DNA from: Candidatus Omnitrophica bacterium UBA5776
GTDB lineage: Bacteria > Omnitrophota > Gorgyraeia > Gygaellales > Profunditerraquicolaceae
Length of the DNA: 24,922 nucleotides
Reading direction: 5' to 3'
NCBI GenBank assembly: GCA_002418595.1
Contig: DIEK01000119.1
Location: 1-24,922, forward strand
Positions within the stretch are counted from its first letter, which is position 1. Every line of letters starts with the position of its first letter. Positions 13,584 to 21,828 of this stretch are shown here, piece by piece. Under the pieces are notes generated by a model. The model made no database searches and had not been told where the DNA came from. It saw only the letters and a program-made list of their open reading frames with translations. The position numbers and the translations under genes were made by a program.

Positions 13584-14768
13584 TTATTTAACTTCGGCAA
13601 GCGCCGCCACACCGGGTAATTCTTTCCCTTCCAGGAACTCCAGGCTCGCGCCGCCGCCGGTGGAAATATGCGTCATCCTTCTTTCCAGACCGAATTTTGC
13701 CACGGCCGCGGCCGTGTCGCCTCCTCCGATAATCGTCACCGCGTCAAGGCCGGCGATGAATTCCGCCACGGCCTTCGTGCCTTTGCTGAAGGGCTCCATC
13801 TCGAATATCCCCAGCGGTCCGTTCCAGACGATAGTTTTGGCCCCCGCCAGTTTGGCGTTGAAGAGCTTGACGGTCTGCGGCCCGATGTCCACAGCAATTT
13901 TTCCCTCCGGGATGTCCTCGCCGCAAATCTCGCTTTTCGCCGAAACGTCTATGCTCTCTACTATCAAATTATCCACCGGCAATAGAATCTCCTTCTTAAG
14001 CTCCGCGGCTTTAAGGAGTATCTCTTTAGCCAATCCCAGTTTATCCTGCTCGAGCTTGGATTTACCGATGTTCTTACCCTGGGCCTTGAGGAAGGTGTAC
14101 GCCATGCCTCCGCCGATAATGATGCTGTCGCATTTAGGCAGGAGGTTCTCTATAACCGCTATCTTGTCCGAAACTTTTGCCCCGCCCAGAATGACGATGA
14201 AAGGCCGGCGCGGATCGGCCACCGCGCTGCCGAGATACTCGATCTCTTTGCCGAGCAGAAAACCGGCGGCGGATTTCAGGTAATGGGTCACTCCTTCCGT
14301 AGAAGCGTGCGCCCTATGCGCCGTGCCGAAAGCATCGTTGATGAAAATATCGCCGAGATCGGCCAGCTGTCCGGAGAACTCCGAATCATTCGCTTCTTCT
14401 TCGGAATGAAAACGCAGGTTCTCCAGAAGCACCACTTTCTCTTTTGCCGCCGAGACTTCTGCCTTCACCGTTTCACCCACGCAGTCGGAAACGAATTTCA
14501 CCGGCTGTCCGAGCAATTCGGCGAGTCTCTTGGCGACCGGCGCCAGGCTGTATTTAGCCACCGCTTTCCCGTCCGGCCTGCCGAGATGACTCATCAGCAC
14601 CAGCCTGGCGGCTCCGTTATTCAGGATATATTCTATCGTCGGCAGAGTGGCGCGGATACGCGTATCGTCGGTAATGTTCAACGAAGCGTCCTGCGGTACA
14701 TTAAAATCAGCCCGCATAAGAACGTTTCTACCTTTAAAGTCAATGTCTTTTACCGTCATTTTGCCCAT
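13584..14768 (-). CDS. pgk: Phosphoglycerate kinase
   Basis: The 394-residue glycolytic kinase transfers phosphate from 1,3-bisphosphoglycerate to ADP. It shows the N-terminal substrate site RADFNVP (19-25), DDTRIRATLPTI, LMSHLGRP, AFGTAHRAHAST, the hinge LGGAKVSDKI, and the C-terminal nucleotide site STGGGASLEFLEGKELPG. GGAGG lies 5 nt before the ATG at 14768. It is the first gene of the operon, with a promoter at 14858-14884. Confidence 0.98.
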   Translation of the reverse strand: MGKMTVKDIDFKGRNVLMRADFNVPQDASLNITDDTRIRATLPTIEYILNNGAARLVLMSHLGRPDGKAVAKYSLAPVAKRLAELLGQPVKFVSDCVGETVKAEVSAAKEKVVLLENLRFHSEEEANDSEFSGQLADLGDIFINDAFGTAHRAHASTEGVTHYLKSAAGFLLGKEIEYLGSAVADPRRPFIVILGGAKVSDKIAVIENLLPKCDSIIIGGGMAYTFLKAQGKNIGKSKLEQDKLGLAKEILLKAAELKKEILLPVDNLIVESIDVSAKSEICGEDIPEGKIAVDIGPQTVKLFNAKLAGAKTIVWNGPLGIFEMEPFSKGTKAVAEFIAGLDAVTIIGGGDTAAAVAKFGLERRMTHISTGGGASLEFLEGKELPGVAALAEVK

Positions 14769-14857
14769 TCCCGCCTCCGTTGGATATTAAATCCCTGCAA
14801 CTGCATATAATAAAAGATGACAGCGTCTATTGAATTATTACCTTTTAAAGGCTTTAT

Positions 14858-14884
14858 ATTATAATATTCGCGCGCGCTTGTCAA
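14858..14884 (-). promoter_or_regulatory. Predicted promoter of the pgk operon
   Basis: On minus, a perfect TTGACA (14884-14879) is followed 15 bp later by a perfect TATAAT (14863-14858); TAATAT two bases on would give a 17-bp spacer. The spacer contains an alternating GC run (GCGCGCGCG). It lies about 90 bp upstream of the pgk ATG. The rest of 14769-14977 holds no gene. Confidence 0.68.
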
Positions 14885-14941
14885 TCCCTTCTACAAAAAA
14901 AAGGTGGGGAGAGATATTTGAATGTAGATAAGTATAAATAA

Positions 14942-14964
14942 TTAAGTATTGTGTCCCCGGAATT
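14942..14964. repeat. 23-bp direct repeat, copy 1
   Basis: This 23-bp sequence (core AAGTATTGTGTCCCCGGAAT) recurs exactly at 19828-19850 in the same orientation. It lies just beyond the stop codon of the 1193-residue protein gene, next to a CCCGC/GCGGG inverted repeat (14965-14987) that includes that stop. It may be a REP-like unit or a recombination scar. Confidence 0.8.
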
Positions 14965-14977
14965 CCCGCTATTTCCT

Positions 14978-17900
14978 CTACTGCGGGACTATTTTATGCG
15001 CGGCGACTGCGTCGTAGGTTATTATTTTGGTATTCGAACATTCCGGATCAGAACATATCCCTCCCCGGCTGTATTTCACTTGTGAGATCTGTTTAGACTG
15101 GTCAAAAACCAACTCGACTCCCCCGGTTGTATCAACCGGCCCAACCACCATGCGCGGGCTGCTGCCCTTAAAAACAGTATATACCTTATCCACCAGATTC
15201 TCATACGTGTGGTCTCCGCCGCCTGCCGAACAACCGTCCACGACTATCACCCCACCGGCATTCAAGCTGTCCCCCACCGGCTGGAGCGTATCAATATTAT
15301 GGGTGCCTATACTGCTGCCGTCTTCACCCAGAGTCAAAGCGTACGAATTGGCATGCCCCATAATGATTATCTCATTGGCCTTCTGGGCATAACTGACCTG
15401 ACCGTCTTTTTCCGTCCTTCCGGTAGCGTCCGCCAGGGCCTGTTTGGCCTCCTCAATGTTCGAAACTTCATAATACAGCACCCGCCTGTCGTTGGCTATC
15501 AGAGGAGGAATAAAAGAACCGCCGAATGTAAAAGCTCCGTTCCAGTCATGCCTGGCCGCGATCAAAACCGTCAACTGTCTTCCGTCGGGTTTATTTTCCA
15601 GGCGGTTCATCAGCATATCCTTGCGTATGCTCGAATCGAATCTTTCCCACCTGATATCCTCCAATAATAACCCGGAAGCTTTTTCCAGTCCGTAGGTTGA
15701 AACCAATTCCTCGATCTTCGCGGCGCCGCCGATCTCCTTGACCGTATTAACAAGAACCGAAAAACTCGAATCTATTATGTGCGCTTCCCCGTCTATTATC
15801 CTGTCCTGAGTGAATGCCGCCTTAATCTTATCCCTTCCCAACAGTCCGCATACCCGGCTAAAATCACTGTACCCCAGCGCATTGACCTGCTTCAAGACTT
15901 CGGCAAAACGTTCGATATTCGTATTCAACACGTTCCCGGCATCATCCTTGCCCAAGATTTCGCAAAACTCCTTAAAATTATCCACACCCATGGTATTAAT
16001 ACTTTTCATCACGTCATTAAAAGGAGTGGTTATGCCCGCCTCTTCATCCGCTATCGTAAGAGAGAAATAATAATCCTTGTTGTATGCCGCGAAGACCTTT
16101 TCCGTACCAAACAGCTCAACCGCGGCCTTAAAAGGTTCCAGCCCGATCTGGTCGACGGTCTTCAGGAAATAGTTGTACTGCTCCATATTCGCGGACAGCG
16201 TGTTCACCGTATCCTGCCCGAGATCACAAACAATAGCATCGTATTTGTCACTGCCCATGGACTGCACGGTTCTATAAACTTCTATCACCGAATAATTGCC
16301 GCTCACCAGCGCGTTGGCCACCTTATCCTTGCCGAACATATCGGCTACGGGGGCAAGATCCGGAAGATCCGCATCCATCACACTGTACATTGAGTTGAAA
16401 AAGAACGACTCCTCGGCGCGGATATGCTCTCCCATGTCCTCCTGCCCGATAATATCAACCACATTCCTGAGATTCTCTAAAAATTTATCCGTACCCCACT
16501 CTTCATCGGCAACAAATATATACATGCTTAATACCGCCGGGTTCTGCTCCAGTAAAACCAGGGTATTGTCCTTGCCCAGGATATCCTCGAAATCATTCAT
16601 GAACCCGGAAAAAGCATCGACGCCCATGTCTCCGCATACCTGGGCCAGATACACTACGCCGCAGGGATCTTTTTCGAAAGAAGCCTGAATGGTATCAGCC
16701 CCGAACACATCGACCACGGCCTCATAATTCTCTTTGAACTTTTCTATATCATTGTCCTTTGCAAGCATCTGCAGAAAACACGCGCAGGATCGGGGATCCC
16801 CGGTCATCAAAGCAATCATCTTGTCCTTGCCCGCAAACGCGTTGATCTTTGCCAGGTTATCCTCTCCCAGAACCGCCACGCTCTTCAGCAACTCGGTAAA
16901 ATCCCCGTCTTCATGCGTAAAAGCCGCAGCCACCGCCTCTTTGCCATACGTATTGACAAGGGTATTCAGCATATCAAAGCCGTTGTCGGCCAGAAACTGC
17001 AGCGTGTTTTGAAAATCATAATGGCCGTTGGCAAACGCCTTTCCCACCGCCTCCCGGCCCATAACACCGGAAAGCTCGTTCACCTTTTCCCTGTACGCCT
17101 GTTCCCCTCCCATCGCATCCATCTGTTTAGAAAGCCAGATAAATCCCTCGCTCATGCCCAGCCCGGGGTACTTGTTATAATCGGCGCGGAGATTTTCCAT
17201 GCCGAATATATCCGCAAGCACCCAGACTTTTTCGAGCGCTCCCGCCCATTCATGGTAATATTCCACGGACGGCTTTTCGGTAGTCCGGCTGGCTTCCGTA
17301 TATGGATCACTCTCCACATATTGATGCATCACCATTTCTCTGGTCAGACCGCCGCCGCGCACATACAATGTTTTGGCCGAGGCATCGTATAATGAAATAA
17401 AATCCTCGAATTCCGTGCCCTTGACATCCGCGTAATCGACGCTTTTCACGGTTACGCTGTCCGAGGGCCAGATAAAATCATCCCCGGACAGGGCTTTCCA
17501 GGCGGCGGCCACCTCGCTAAAAATTCCCCCGGTATTCTCCATAACCGCGCCTTTATCCCGGTATTGCGCGAAAAAGCGGTCCTGTTTTTCCTGGGGATAA
17601 TTATTGTCGGACGCGGAAGACCACAAAGCATCCTTCCCGGAAACCGCATCCAGATACCGGGTATTTTCTCCCCGGGCCTGTTTATCCGCCGCAGACCAGT
17701 CTAAACCGGCACCTATAAGCTCCTGCTCAACCGCTCCGTGTATGACCGCGCTTACCGCGGCCTGGATACCCTCTGCGCCCGCAATATCTTTGCCCGAGAA
17801 GATCCCTGCGTTCACCAGCAAAACATCTGTTCCGTCCGCTGTCTGCGCACGCAAAGACTCGAATTTGCCGATATCAATCTTGGTCAAATCCTCGACGCTC

Positions 17901-18559
17901 ATTTGTCCGGGATCAACCAACCTGACCTCGTAATCCAGATCGTACGCTCCGGCAGGCAGATATTCTTTCGCTTCTTCCAGGGCATCAGTGAACAACTTCC
18001 CCGCCCCGGGTAAAATCTCATCCGGAGAGCCCGCGTTCGGCATAAGAACGGACGCATATAACTCATACTCCGTGCTTAAAGAACTGTACCCCAAAACCCC
18101 CTGTTCAGCCGAATATCCCGCCTCAAACCCGGCATTTTGCATGCCAGGGGAAATTACCCCGTTGCCCGCAGTCTGACCGATAGCGTTGAGCGTGTCCGAC
18201 GCAAGTGGAGATTCAACAACGGGAGCATCCTTTTCAACGGCAGAAATATCCGTACGCACTAATTTCATCTCGCTTATCGCGCTTTCAGAAAGGACATTAA
18301 ATTTAACGGCGTTCCGCGCATCTCCTTTGAAATCGGAAAGAAGCACGAAATAGGAATTAGACTGATAAAAATCCTCCAACGCCTTAACCGAACCTCTCCA
18401 GCCGCTATTGCCGCTGATCCCCGCAATCACTCCCTTCCTGGTACCCACCGCTGGAATTGCCGCTTCGCCAAAAGACTCCGCGCGCAGAACAGAAGGCAGG
18501 ATAAGACACACCGACAGAACAATCAGCACGAAAATGATCTTATTGCTTATTTGCCTCAT
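14978..18559 (-). CDS. Large secreted repeat protein with C-terminal caspase-like (clan CD) domain
   Basis: I do not recognise this 1193-residue protein as a named family. A Sec signal peptide covers residues 1-27 (hydrophobic IIFVLIVLSVCLILP, likely cleavage after LRA). Residues 30-480 are unassigned; they contain H274 in VIHGAVEQELIGAG and H412 in MHQYVESD, which might be degenerate metallopeptidase-like segments. From about 500 to 957 there are eleven helical repeats of roughly 37-52 residues, each opening with G-[KRQ]-[DE]-x-[VI], with a central F..LL..V..MG and a following F.....LG. The C-terminal part (995-1155) has strands LTVLIAA, EIIIMGHANS (His1069) and GVIVVDGCSAGG (Cys1110). That His-Gly/Cys layout is typical of caspase, gingipain and CHAT peptidases. 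AAGGG precedes the ATG. It appears monocistronic and extracytoplasmic. Confidence 0.78.
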   Translation of the reverse strand: MRQISNKIIFVLIVLSVCLILPSVLRAESFGEAAIPAVGTRKGVIAGISGNSGWRGSVKALEDFYQSNSYFVLLSDFKGDARNAVKFNVLSESAISEMKLVRTDISAVEKDAPVVESPLASDTLNAIGQTAGNGVISPGMQNAGFEAGYSAEQGVLGYSSLSTEYELYASVLMPNAGSPDEILPGAGKLFTDALEEAKEYLPAGAYDLDYEVRLVDPGQMSVEDLTKIDIGKFESLRAQTADGTDVLLVNAGIFSGKDIAGAEGIQAAVSAVIHGAVEQELIGAGLDWSAADKQARGENTRYLDAVSGKDALWSSASDNNYPQEKQDRFFAQYRDKGAVMENTGGIFSEVAAAWKALSGDDFIWPSDSVTVKSVDYADVKGTEFEDFISLYDASAKTLYVRGGGLTREMVMHQYVESDPYTEASRTTEKPSVEYYHEWAGALEKVWVLADIFGMENLRADYNKYPGLGMSEGFIWLSKQMDAMGGEQAYREKVNELSGVMGREAVGKAFANGHYDFQNTLQFLADNGFDMLNTLVNTYGKEAVAAAFTHEDGDFTELLKSVAVLGEDNLAKINAFAGKDKMIALMTGDPRSCACFLQMLAKDNDIEKFKENYEAVVDVFGADTIQASFEKDPCGVVYLAQVCGDMGVDAFSGFMNDFEDILGKDNTLVLLEQNPAVLSMYIFVADEEWGTDKFLENLRNVVDIIGQEDMGEHIRAEESFFFNSMYSVMDADLPDLAPVADMFGKDKVANALVSGNYSVIEVYRTVQSMGSDKYDAIVCDLGQDTVNTLSANMEQYNYFLKTVDQIGLEPFKAAVELFGTEKVFAAYNKDYYFSLTIADEEAGITTPFNDVMKSINTMGVDNFKEFCEILGKDDAGNVLNTNIERFAEVLKQVNALGYSDFSRVCGLLGRDKIKAAFTQDRIIDGEAHIIDSSFSVLVNTVKEIGGAAKIEELVSTYGLEKASGLLLEDIRWERFDSSIRKDMLMNRLENKPDGRQLTVLIAARHDWNGAFTFGGSFIPPLIANDRRVLYYEVSNIEEAKQALADATGRTEKDGQVSYAQKANEIIIMGHANSYALTLGEDGSSIGTHNIDTLQPVGDSLNAGGVIVVDGCSAGGGDHTYENLVDKVYTVFKGSSPRMVVGPVDTTGGVELVFDQSKQISQVKYSRGGICSDPECSNTKIITYDAVAAHKIVPQ

Positions 18560-18598
18560 GCGGGACCCTTTTCATCCTCCATTGAGATATAGAATGGT

Positions 18599-18641
18599 AA
18601 AAAAAGCCACGATCCAGTATTCGTAATACCGTGACCGTGGC
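18599..18641 (-). terminator. Terminator-like hairpin in the leader of the large secreted protein gene
   Basis: On minus, GCCACG (18641-18636) pairs with CGTGGC (18611-18606), with an inner GTATT/AATAC stem (18629-18625/18621-18617), followed by seven T. It ends 39 bp before the ATG. With no gene upstream on this strand for several kilobases, an attenuator in the gene's own leader is as likely as a plain terminator. Confidence 0.65.
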
Positions 18642-18696
18642 ATCCATTTGTTCGATAATGAGGAATTATCAAACAGTTATGATAACTCGCATTTAA

Positions 18697-18724
18697 AGTG
18701 TATCATATAATGATGTTATTACAA
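18697..18724 (-). promoter_or_regulatory. Weak promoter candidate for the large secreted protein gene
   Basis: TTGTAA (18724-18719) and TACACT (18702-18697), 16 bp apart on minus, each match four of six consensus positions. This would start RNA about 50 bp upstream of the hairpin at 18641. The neighbourhood is AT-rich, so chance matches are likely. Confidence 0.35.
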
Positions 18725-18743
18725 GACTAATAAACAGTCCTGC

Positions 18744-18757
18744 TGAAAGCGCTTTCA
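18744..18757. promoter_or_regulatory. LacI/CcpA-type operator palindrome
   Basis: TGAAAGCGCTTTCA is a perfect 14-bp palindrome matching the classical catabolite-responsive-element consensus and the general LacI-family pattern around a central CG. It lies 20 bp upstream of the candidate -35 box of the large secreted protein gene. The regulator is not in the window. Confidence 0.55.
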
Positions 18758-19036
18758 CGGGGCCAAATTGCGGGATCACACATTACAAACACATATGGCA
18801 GAGGATTTACATTTACCGGATCTACCTACAGAGGACGCTGCCTGGAAACACCTATAATATTTAGGGTTACAGAAATAATACTCCTTGAAGCCCTACCCGG
18901 ATTATTTTTATAACTCGCTGTTTTACATGTTGTTGGACACAGCTTCTGCATTACCACAGCGACTGCATTACATTTCTATATATCCATTACAACTATGATG
19001 ATTATAATACTTCCCTAAATTCAGACCACTGGTTAG
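18758..19036. other. Gene-free stretch between the large gene's control region and the IS
   Basis: No plausible frame, RNA gene or long inverted repeat was found here. Composition is AT-rich with no strong promoter. It ends in TTAG, directly against the left end of the insertion sequence. Confidence 0.5.
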
Positions 19037-19827
19037 CAGTTTGCCGAAAAAGTCCCCAAGGCATGGCATAATATTCTCGTCGTAGAAAAATCATTATACA
19101 GACGAGTAGAATAGAAGCCATGATGGGGATGACCAATAAACAAAGGCAGATGTTTCGTATGGTTCAGATAACCGATCTTGTGCCTGAGGAACATCCGTTG
19201 CGAAGAATTCGACCTTTGATAAATAGCGAGCGTATTCGTGAATTGTGCGAGCCGTTTTATTACGAGAATAACGGACGCCCGTCTATTCCCCCTGAGCAAT
19301 TGTTTCTTGCGCTTGTGGGAGGATATCTTCTGGGAGTCCGCTCCGACCGGAAATTGATTATGGAATTGCAATGCAACATGGCGTTTCGCTGGTTCGTAGG
19401 GCTGGATATCAATTCTCCCGTGTGGGATGCTTCCACATTTTCCAAGAATAGGGAGCATCGGTTTGATGAATCCGGGGTTTTGGAACAACTTTTTGACGAC
19501 ACGGTTAAACATGCGATAGCCGAAGGGCTGGTTTCGACGCATTGGAGCGTTGATGGGACGCTCGTCAGAGCAGATGCCGGTTATAAAAGTCTTGCGCCGA
19601 TTGAAGTATACCAGTCCGTAAACGAATACAAGAAGACGATTCGCGGGAAATCCGCATCGAAGAATGGTTCTGCTCAAGAAGATTCCGATTCCGGCAATCC
19701 GACGGTGACTTGGCAAGGGGGAAAACGGATTTTTAGGTTCCTCCGGTAATGATGTGTATGTTTTCTTACTTCTTTTTCTGTTCATGGTAAGAGATTCTTT
19801 CAAAACAATGGCTTTTTCAGCAGACTG
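19037..19827 (+). mobile_element. Internally deleted IS1182-like insertion sequence
   Basis: Terminal inverted repeats of 19 bp bound the element: CAGTTTGCCGAAAAAGTCC (19037-19055) and the complement of CAGTCTGCTGAAAAAGCCA (19809-19827), 15 of 19 positions identical. Flanks are TTAG on the left and TTAA on the right, which could be a decayed 4-bp target duplication or an extension of the repeats. At 791 bp it is about half the usual IS1182-family length, and the transposase inside is truncated, so it cannot move on its own. Intact relatives could still act on its ends. Confidence 0.82.
19120..19749 (+). pseudogene. Truncated IS1182-type transposase
   Basis: The 209-residue frame matches the N-terminal half of IS1182-like DDE transposases: the DUF772-type segment FYYENNGRPSIPPEQLFLAL (46-65), LMELQCN-like helix, FVGLD, then HWSVDGTLVRADAG (141-154) carrying the first catalytic Asp (D145). 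After TVTWQGGK the family normally continues into the DPDAR and second-acidic-residue region. Instead a few unrelated residues and a stop follow, and the last ~75 bp to the IS end look like the C-terminal tail in the +1 frame (ending FSADC at the terminal repeat). So an internal deletion with frameshift removed most of the catalytic core. Confidence 0.88.
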
Positions 19828-19850
19828 TTAAGTATTGTGTCCCCGGAATT
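19828..19850. repeat. 23-bp direct repeat, copy 2, abutting the IS right end
   Basis: This is an exact copy of 14942-14964 and begins at the first base after the right terminal repeat of the IS. Because the other copy has no IS beside it, the sequence is probably a pre-existing dispersed unit used as the target, not part of the IS. It is followed by AAAGGC/GCCTTT (19852-19875), a weak hairpin before tatD. Confidence 0.8.
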
Positions 19851-19903
19851 AAAAGGCTTTTCTACCCTTGCCTTTAACGGTGGGTTTGGGTATCATATAA
19901 GTT

Positions 19904-20671
19904 ATGATGCAGGACGCGCATTCGCATATACAGGATTGCGGAGCAGCCGCCGCGGTTGAATTACTGCGCGAGGCTTCTTCCGCCGGGATAAAACGCATAT
20001 TCTGCGATTCCACTTCGCCGCTCAATTTTCAACTCCTGAAAGACCTGGCATCCGATCAAATGATAGTCCCTTTCTTCGGCCTGCACCCCTGGCACGCAAA
20101 TTCCGCCCCGGCCGGATGGTTGGAATCACTTTCGGAAATAATGGCAACGTTTTCATCCTGCGCAATCGGGGAGATCGGGCTCGACAAAGGTAAACGCGGG
20201 CCGGATATCTCCCTGCAGGAAGATATCTTCCGCAAACAACTGGAACTCGCAATTCAAGCCCGCAGGCCGGTAACGATACACTGCGTGAAGGCCTGGAAAG
20301 AGCTGCTGGATATCCTTAAATCATACGGCCGGGAATTGCCGCCGTTCTTGCTGCACGCCTTTTCCGGCATGTCCGGGGAGCTTGCGGAACTCGCGGCCCT
20401 GGGGGCTTTCGTGTCCTTCTCTCCCCAGGCGCTCTTCTCCGGCAACCCGGAAGTCGAAACGGCGCTTCACTCCGTGCCGGCAGACCGGCTGCTGCTGGAG
20501 ACCGACTTCCCCTACAGGTTTAACGGAGAGGTGAACGGTCCAGCGTACGCCGGGCTGTTATCCCGGGTGTACGGAAAGGCCGCGGGAATATTGCGCGTAG
20601 AACGCGAAAAAATGGAAGAAAGGATTTGGAATAATGGATCGCTTTTTACGCACGGAATTACTGCTCGGTAA
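19904..20671 (+). CDS. TatD-family metal-dependent hydrolase
   Basis: The 255-residue TIM-barrel hydrolase carries all family metal ligands: DAHSH (D4, H6, H8), GEIGLD (E90), TIHCVKAW (H126), LLHAFSG (H151) and LLETDFP (D201), plus GLHPWH (59-64). TatD proteins are 3'-5' DNA/RNA exonucleases or related deoxyribonucleases acting in the cytoplasm. It is near normal length (~260). The start has only a weak ribosome-binding site, and a second ATG follows at once. Its 3' end overlaps tcdA by 38 bp. Promoter signals between the IS and the ATG are poor. Confidence 0.92.
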   Translation: MMQDAHSHIQDCGAAAAVELLREASSAGIKRIFCDSTSPLNFQLLKDLASDQMIVPFFGLHPWHANSAPAGWLESLSEIMATFSSCAIGEIGLDKGKRGPDISLQEDIFRKQLELAIQARRPVTIHCVKAWKELLDILKSYGRELPPFLLHAFSGMSGELAELAALGAFVSFSPQALFSGNPEVETALHSVPADRLLLETDFPYRFNGEVNGPAYAGLLSRVYGKAAGILRVEREKMEERIWNNGSLFTHGITAR

Positions 20672-21371
20672 GAAAGCATTGTCCCTCCTGCGCAAAAGCC
20701 GCGTGACGATAATCGGTCTCGGGGCGGTAGGCAGTTATTGCCTGGAAAGTCTGGCGCGCGCCGGGATAGGGAATTTCATCCTGGCGGATTTCGACGTGAT
20801 AAAAAAAAGCAACTTCAACCGCAACATGCTGGCTCTGGAAGAAACAGTAGGCAAATACAAAACCGAGGCCGCCGCCGAGCGCGTGTTTTCCATAAACCCT
20901 TCCTGCGGGATAACGCTCTTCAACGAAATGGTTGACGGGAGTAATATCGGCGAAATCTGTTCGGGAAGCGATGTGGTGCTGGACGCGGTCGATTCTCTCG
21001 GGCCAAAAGCGGAAATACTCGCTTATCTGGCGGCCCATAGAATACCTTCGGTCTCGTCCATGGGCGCCGCGTTAAGAAAAGACCCCTCTGCGGTGCGCTC
21101 GGGAGACATCTCACAGGTTATCTTCTGCCCTCTGGCGCAGAGACTGCGCAAACGCCTCAGAAAAAACGGCACAACTTCAGGCATACTCTGCGTTTACTCC
21201 GAAGAGGAACCCACAGCGGCCTCAACCGCAGGAGAGGAAGAAGAATATTTCAAAAGAGGCCGCCAACGACGGATACTCGGCAGTCTGCCGACAGTGCCGG
21301 CGGCCTTCGGGGCAACGCTCGCCTCTCTGGCCCTGGAAATACTGCTCAACCCTAAAAGGATAAAACGTTAA
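20634..21371 (+). CDS. tcdA: tRNA threonylcarbamoyladenosine dehydratase (TcdA/CsdL-like)
   Basis: This 245-residue E1-like enzyme cyclises t6A at tRNA position 37 in an ATP-dependent reaction. It shows the nucleotide-binding GLGAVGSY (28-35), the acidic ADFDVIKKSNFNRN (51-64) with the adenylation Asn and Arg, INPSCGITLFNE, and DAVDSLGPKAEIL (117-129). The latter part has SSMGAALRKDPS and GILCVYSEEEP, which separate TcdA from MoeB/ThiF. There is no cysteine pair for zinc, as expected for TcdA. It overlaps tatD at the 5' end and the DUF3568 gene tail-to-tail by 4 bp. Confidence 0.88.
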   Translation: MDRFLRTELLLGKKALSLLRKSRVTIIGLGAVGSYCLESLARAGIGNFILADFDVIKKSNFNRNMLALEETVGKYKTEAAAERVFSINPSCGITLFNEMVDGSNIGEICSGSDVVLDAVDSLGPKAEILAYLAAHRIPSVSSMGAALRKDPSAVRSGDISQVIFCPLAQRLRKRLRKNGTTSGILCVYSEEEPTAASTAGEEEEYFKRGRQRRILGSLPTVPAAFGATLASLALEILLNPKRIKR

Positions 21372-21769
21372 CGGCGTTCCGGCAGATGCACGGCGATACT
21401 GTCCATCAGGATTCTTGCCGCCGCCTTGTTGCCTTTCGCCCCTACGCGCACTTCTATACGGGAAACACTCGGCGAAATACGATGGATATCCACCCAGACC
21501 GTGCTGCCGTCGTAATAAGTACTGAGCAGCTGCGCCATATCGCTCTTGACGGTCTCCTTTCTTATAAGCATCGCCTTATCTCTCAACCCTTCTTTAGAGG
21601 CGCGCAGAGCTTCCTCAAAAGGAACTCCGGTTTCATAAACGAGTTTTCCCGACAGCCAGACCGCGGTCCCCACGCCTCCTCCGACAGCGCCTGCCAGCAG
21701 TGCCACGCAGCCGCAAAGGTTGAGAGCCAGGCCGGCACAGACTATGGAAAGAGCTATTCGCTTGAACAA
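21368..21769 (-). CDS. Small DUF3568-type lipoprotein
   Basis: The 133-residue protein begins with a lipoprotein signal: basic FKR, hydrophobic stretch, and a lipobox ending at Cys21 (NLCGC). Next comes the glycine-rich VALLAGAVGGGVGTAVW and the DUF3568 core GKLVYETGVPFEEALRASKE. The rest is a mixed alpha/beta fold ending in RILMDSIAVHLPE. The start is TTG at 21769, supported by GGAGGTG about 6 bases upstream; there is no ATG in a suitable place. DUF3568 proteins are small envelope lipoproteins of unknown role. The stop overlaps that of tcdA. Confidence 0.78.
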   Translation of the reverse strand: MFKRIALSIVCAGLALNLCGCVALLAGAVGGGVGTAVWLSGKLVYETGVPFEEALRASKEGLRDKAMLIRKETVKSDMAQLLSTYYDGSTVWVDIHRISPSVSRIEVRVGAKGNKAAARILMDSIAVHLPERR

Positions 21770-21794
21770 ATCCCACCTCCGTATGAAAAGGATG

Positions 21795-21828
21795 AATAAC
21801 TTCCCCGGACGCGGGGAATTATTTTTTT
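21795..21828 (+). terminator. Intrinsic terminator, plus direction
   Basis: AATAA-TTCCCC (21795-21806, one bulged C) pairs with GGGGAA-TTATT (21813-21823) around a 6-base loop, and a run of seven T follows on plus. It would stop plus-strand transcripts passing tcdA antisense to the lipoprotein gene. The T run overlaps the stop codon of the VTT gene; on minus it lacks a U tract but could still act weakly. Confidence 0.68.

Noticed and set aside
19033..19803. A 256-codon minus frame across the IS
   Set aside because: It is antisense to the transposase remnant, whose plus-strand protein has clear IS1182 motifs; the minus product matches nothing I recognise.
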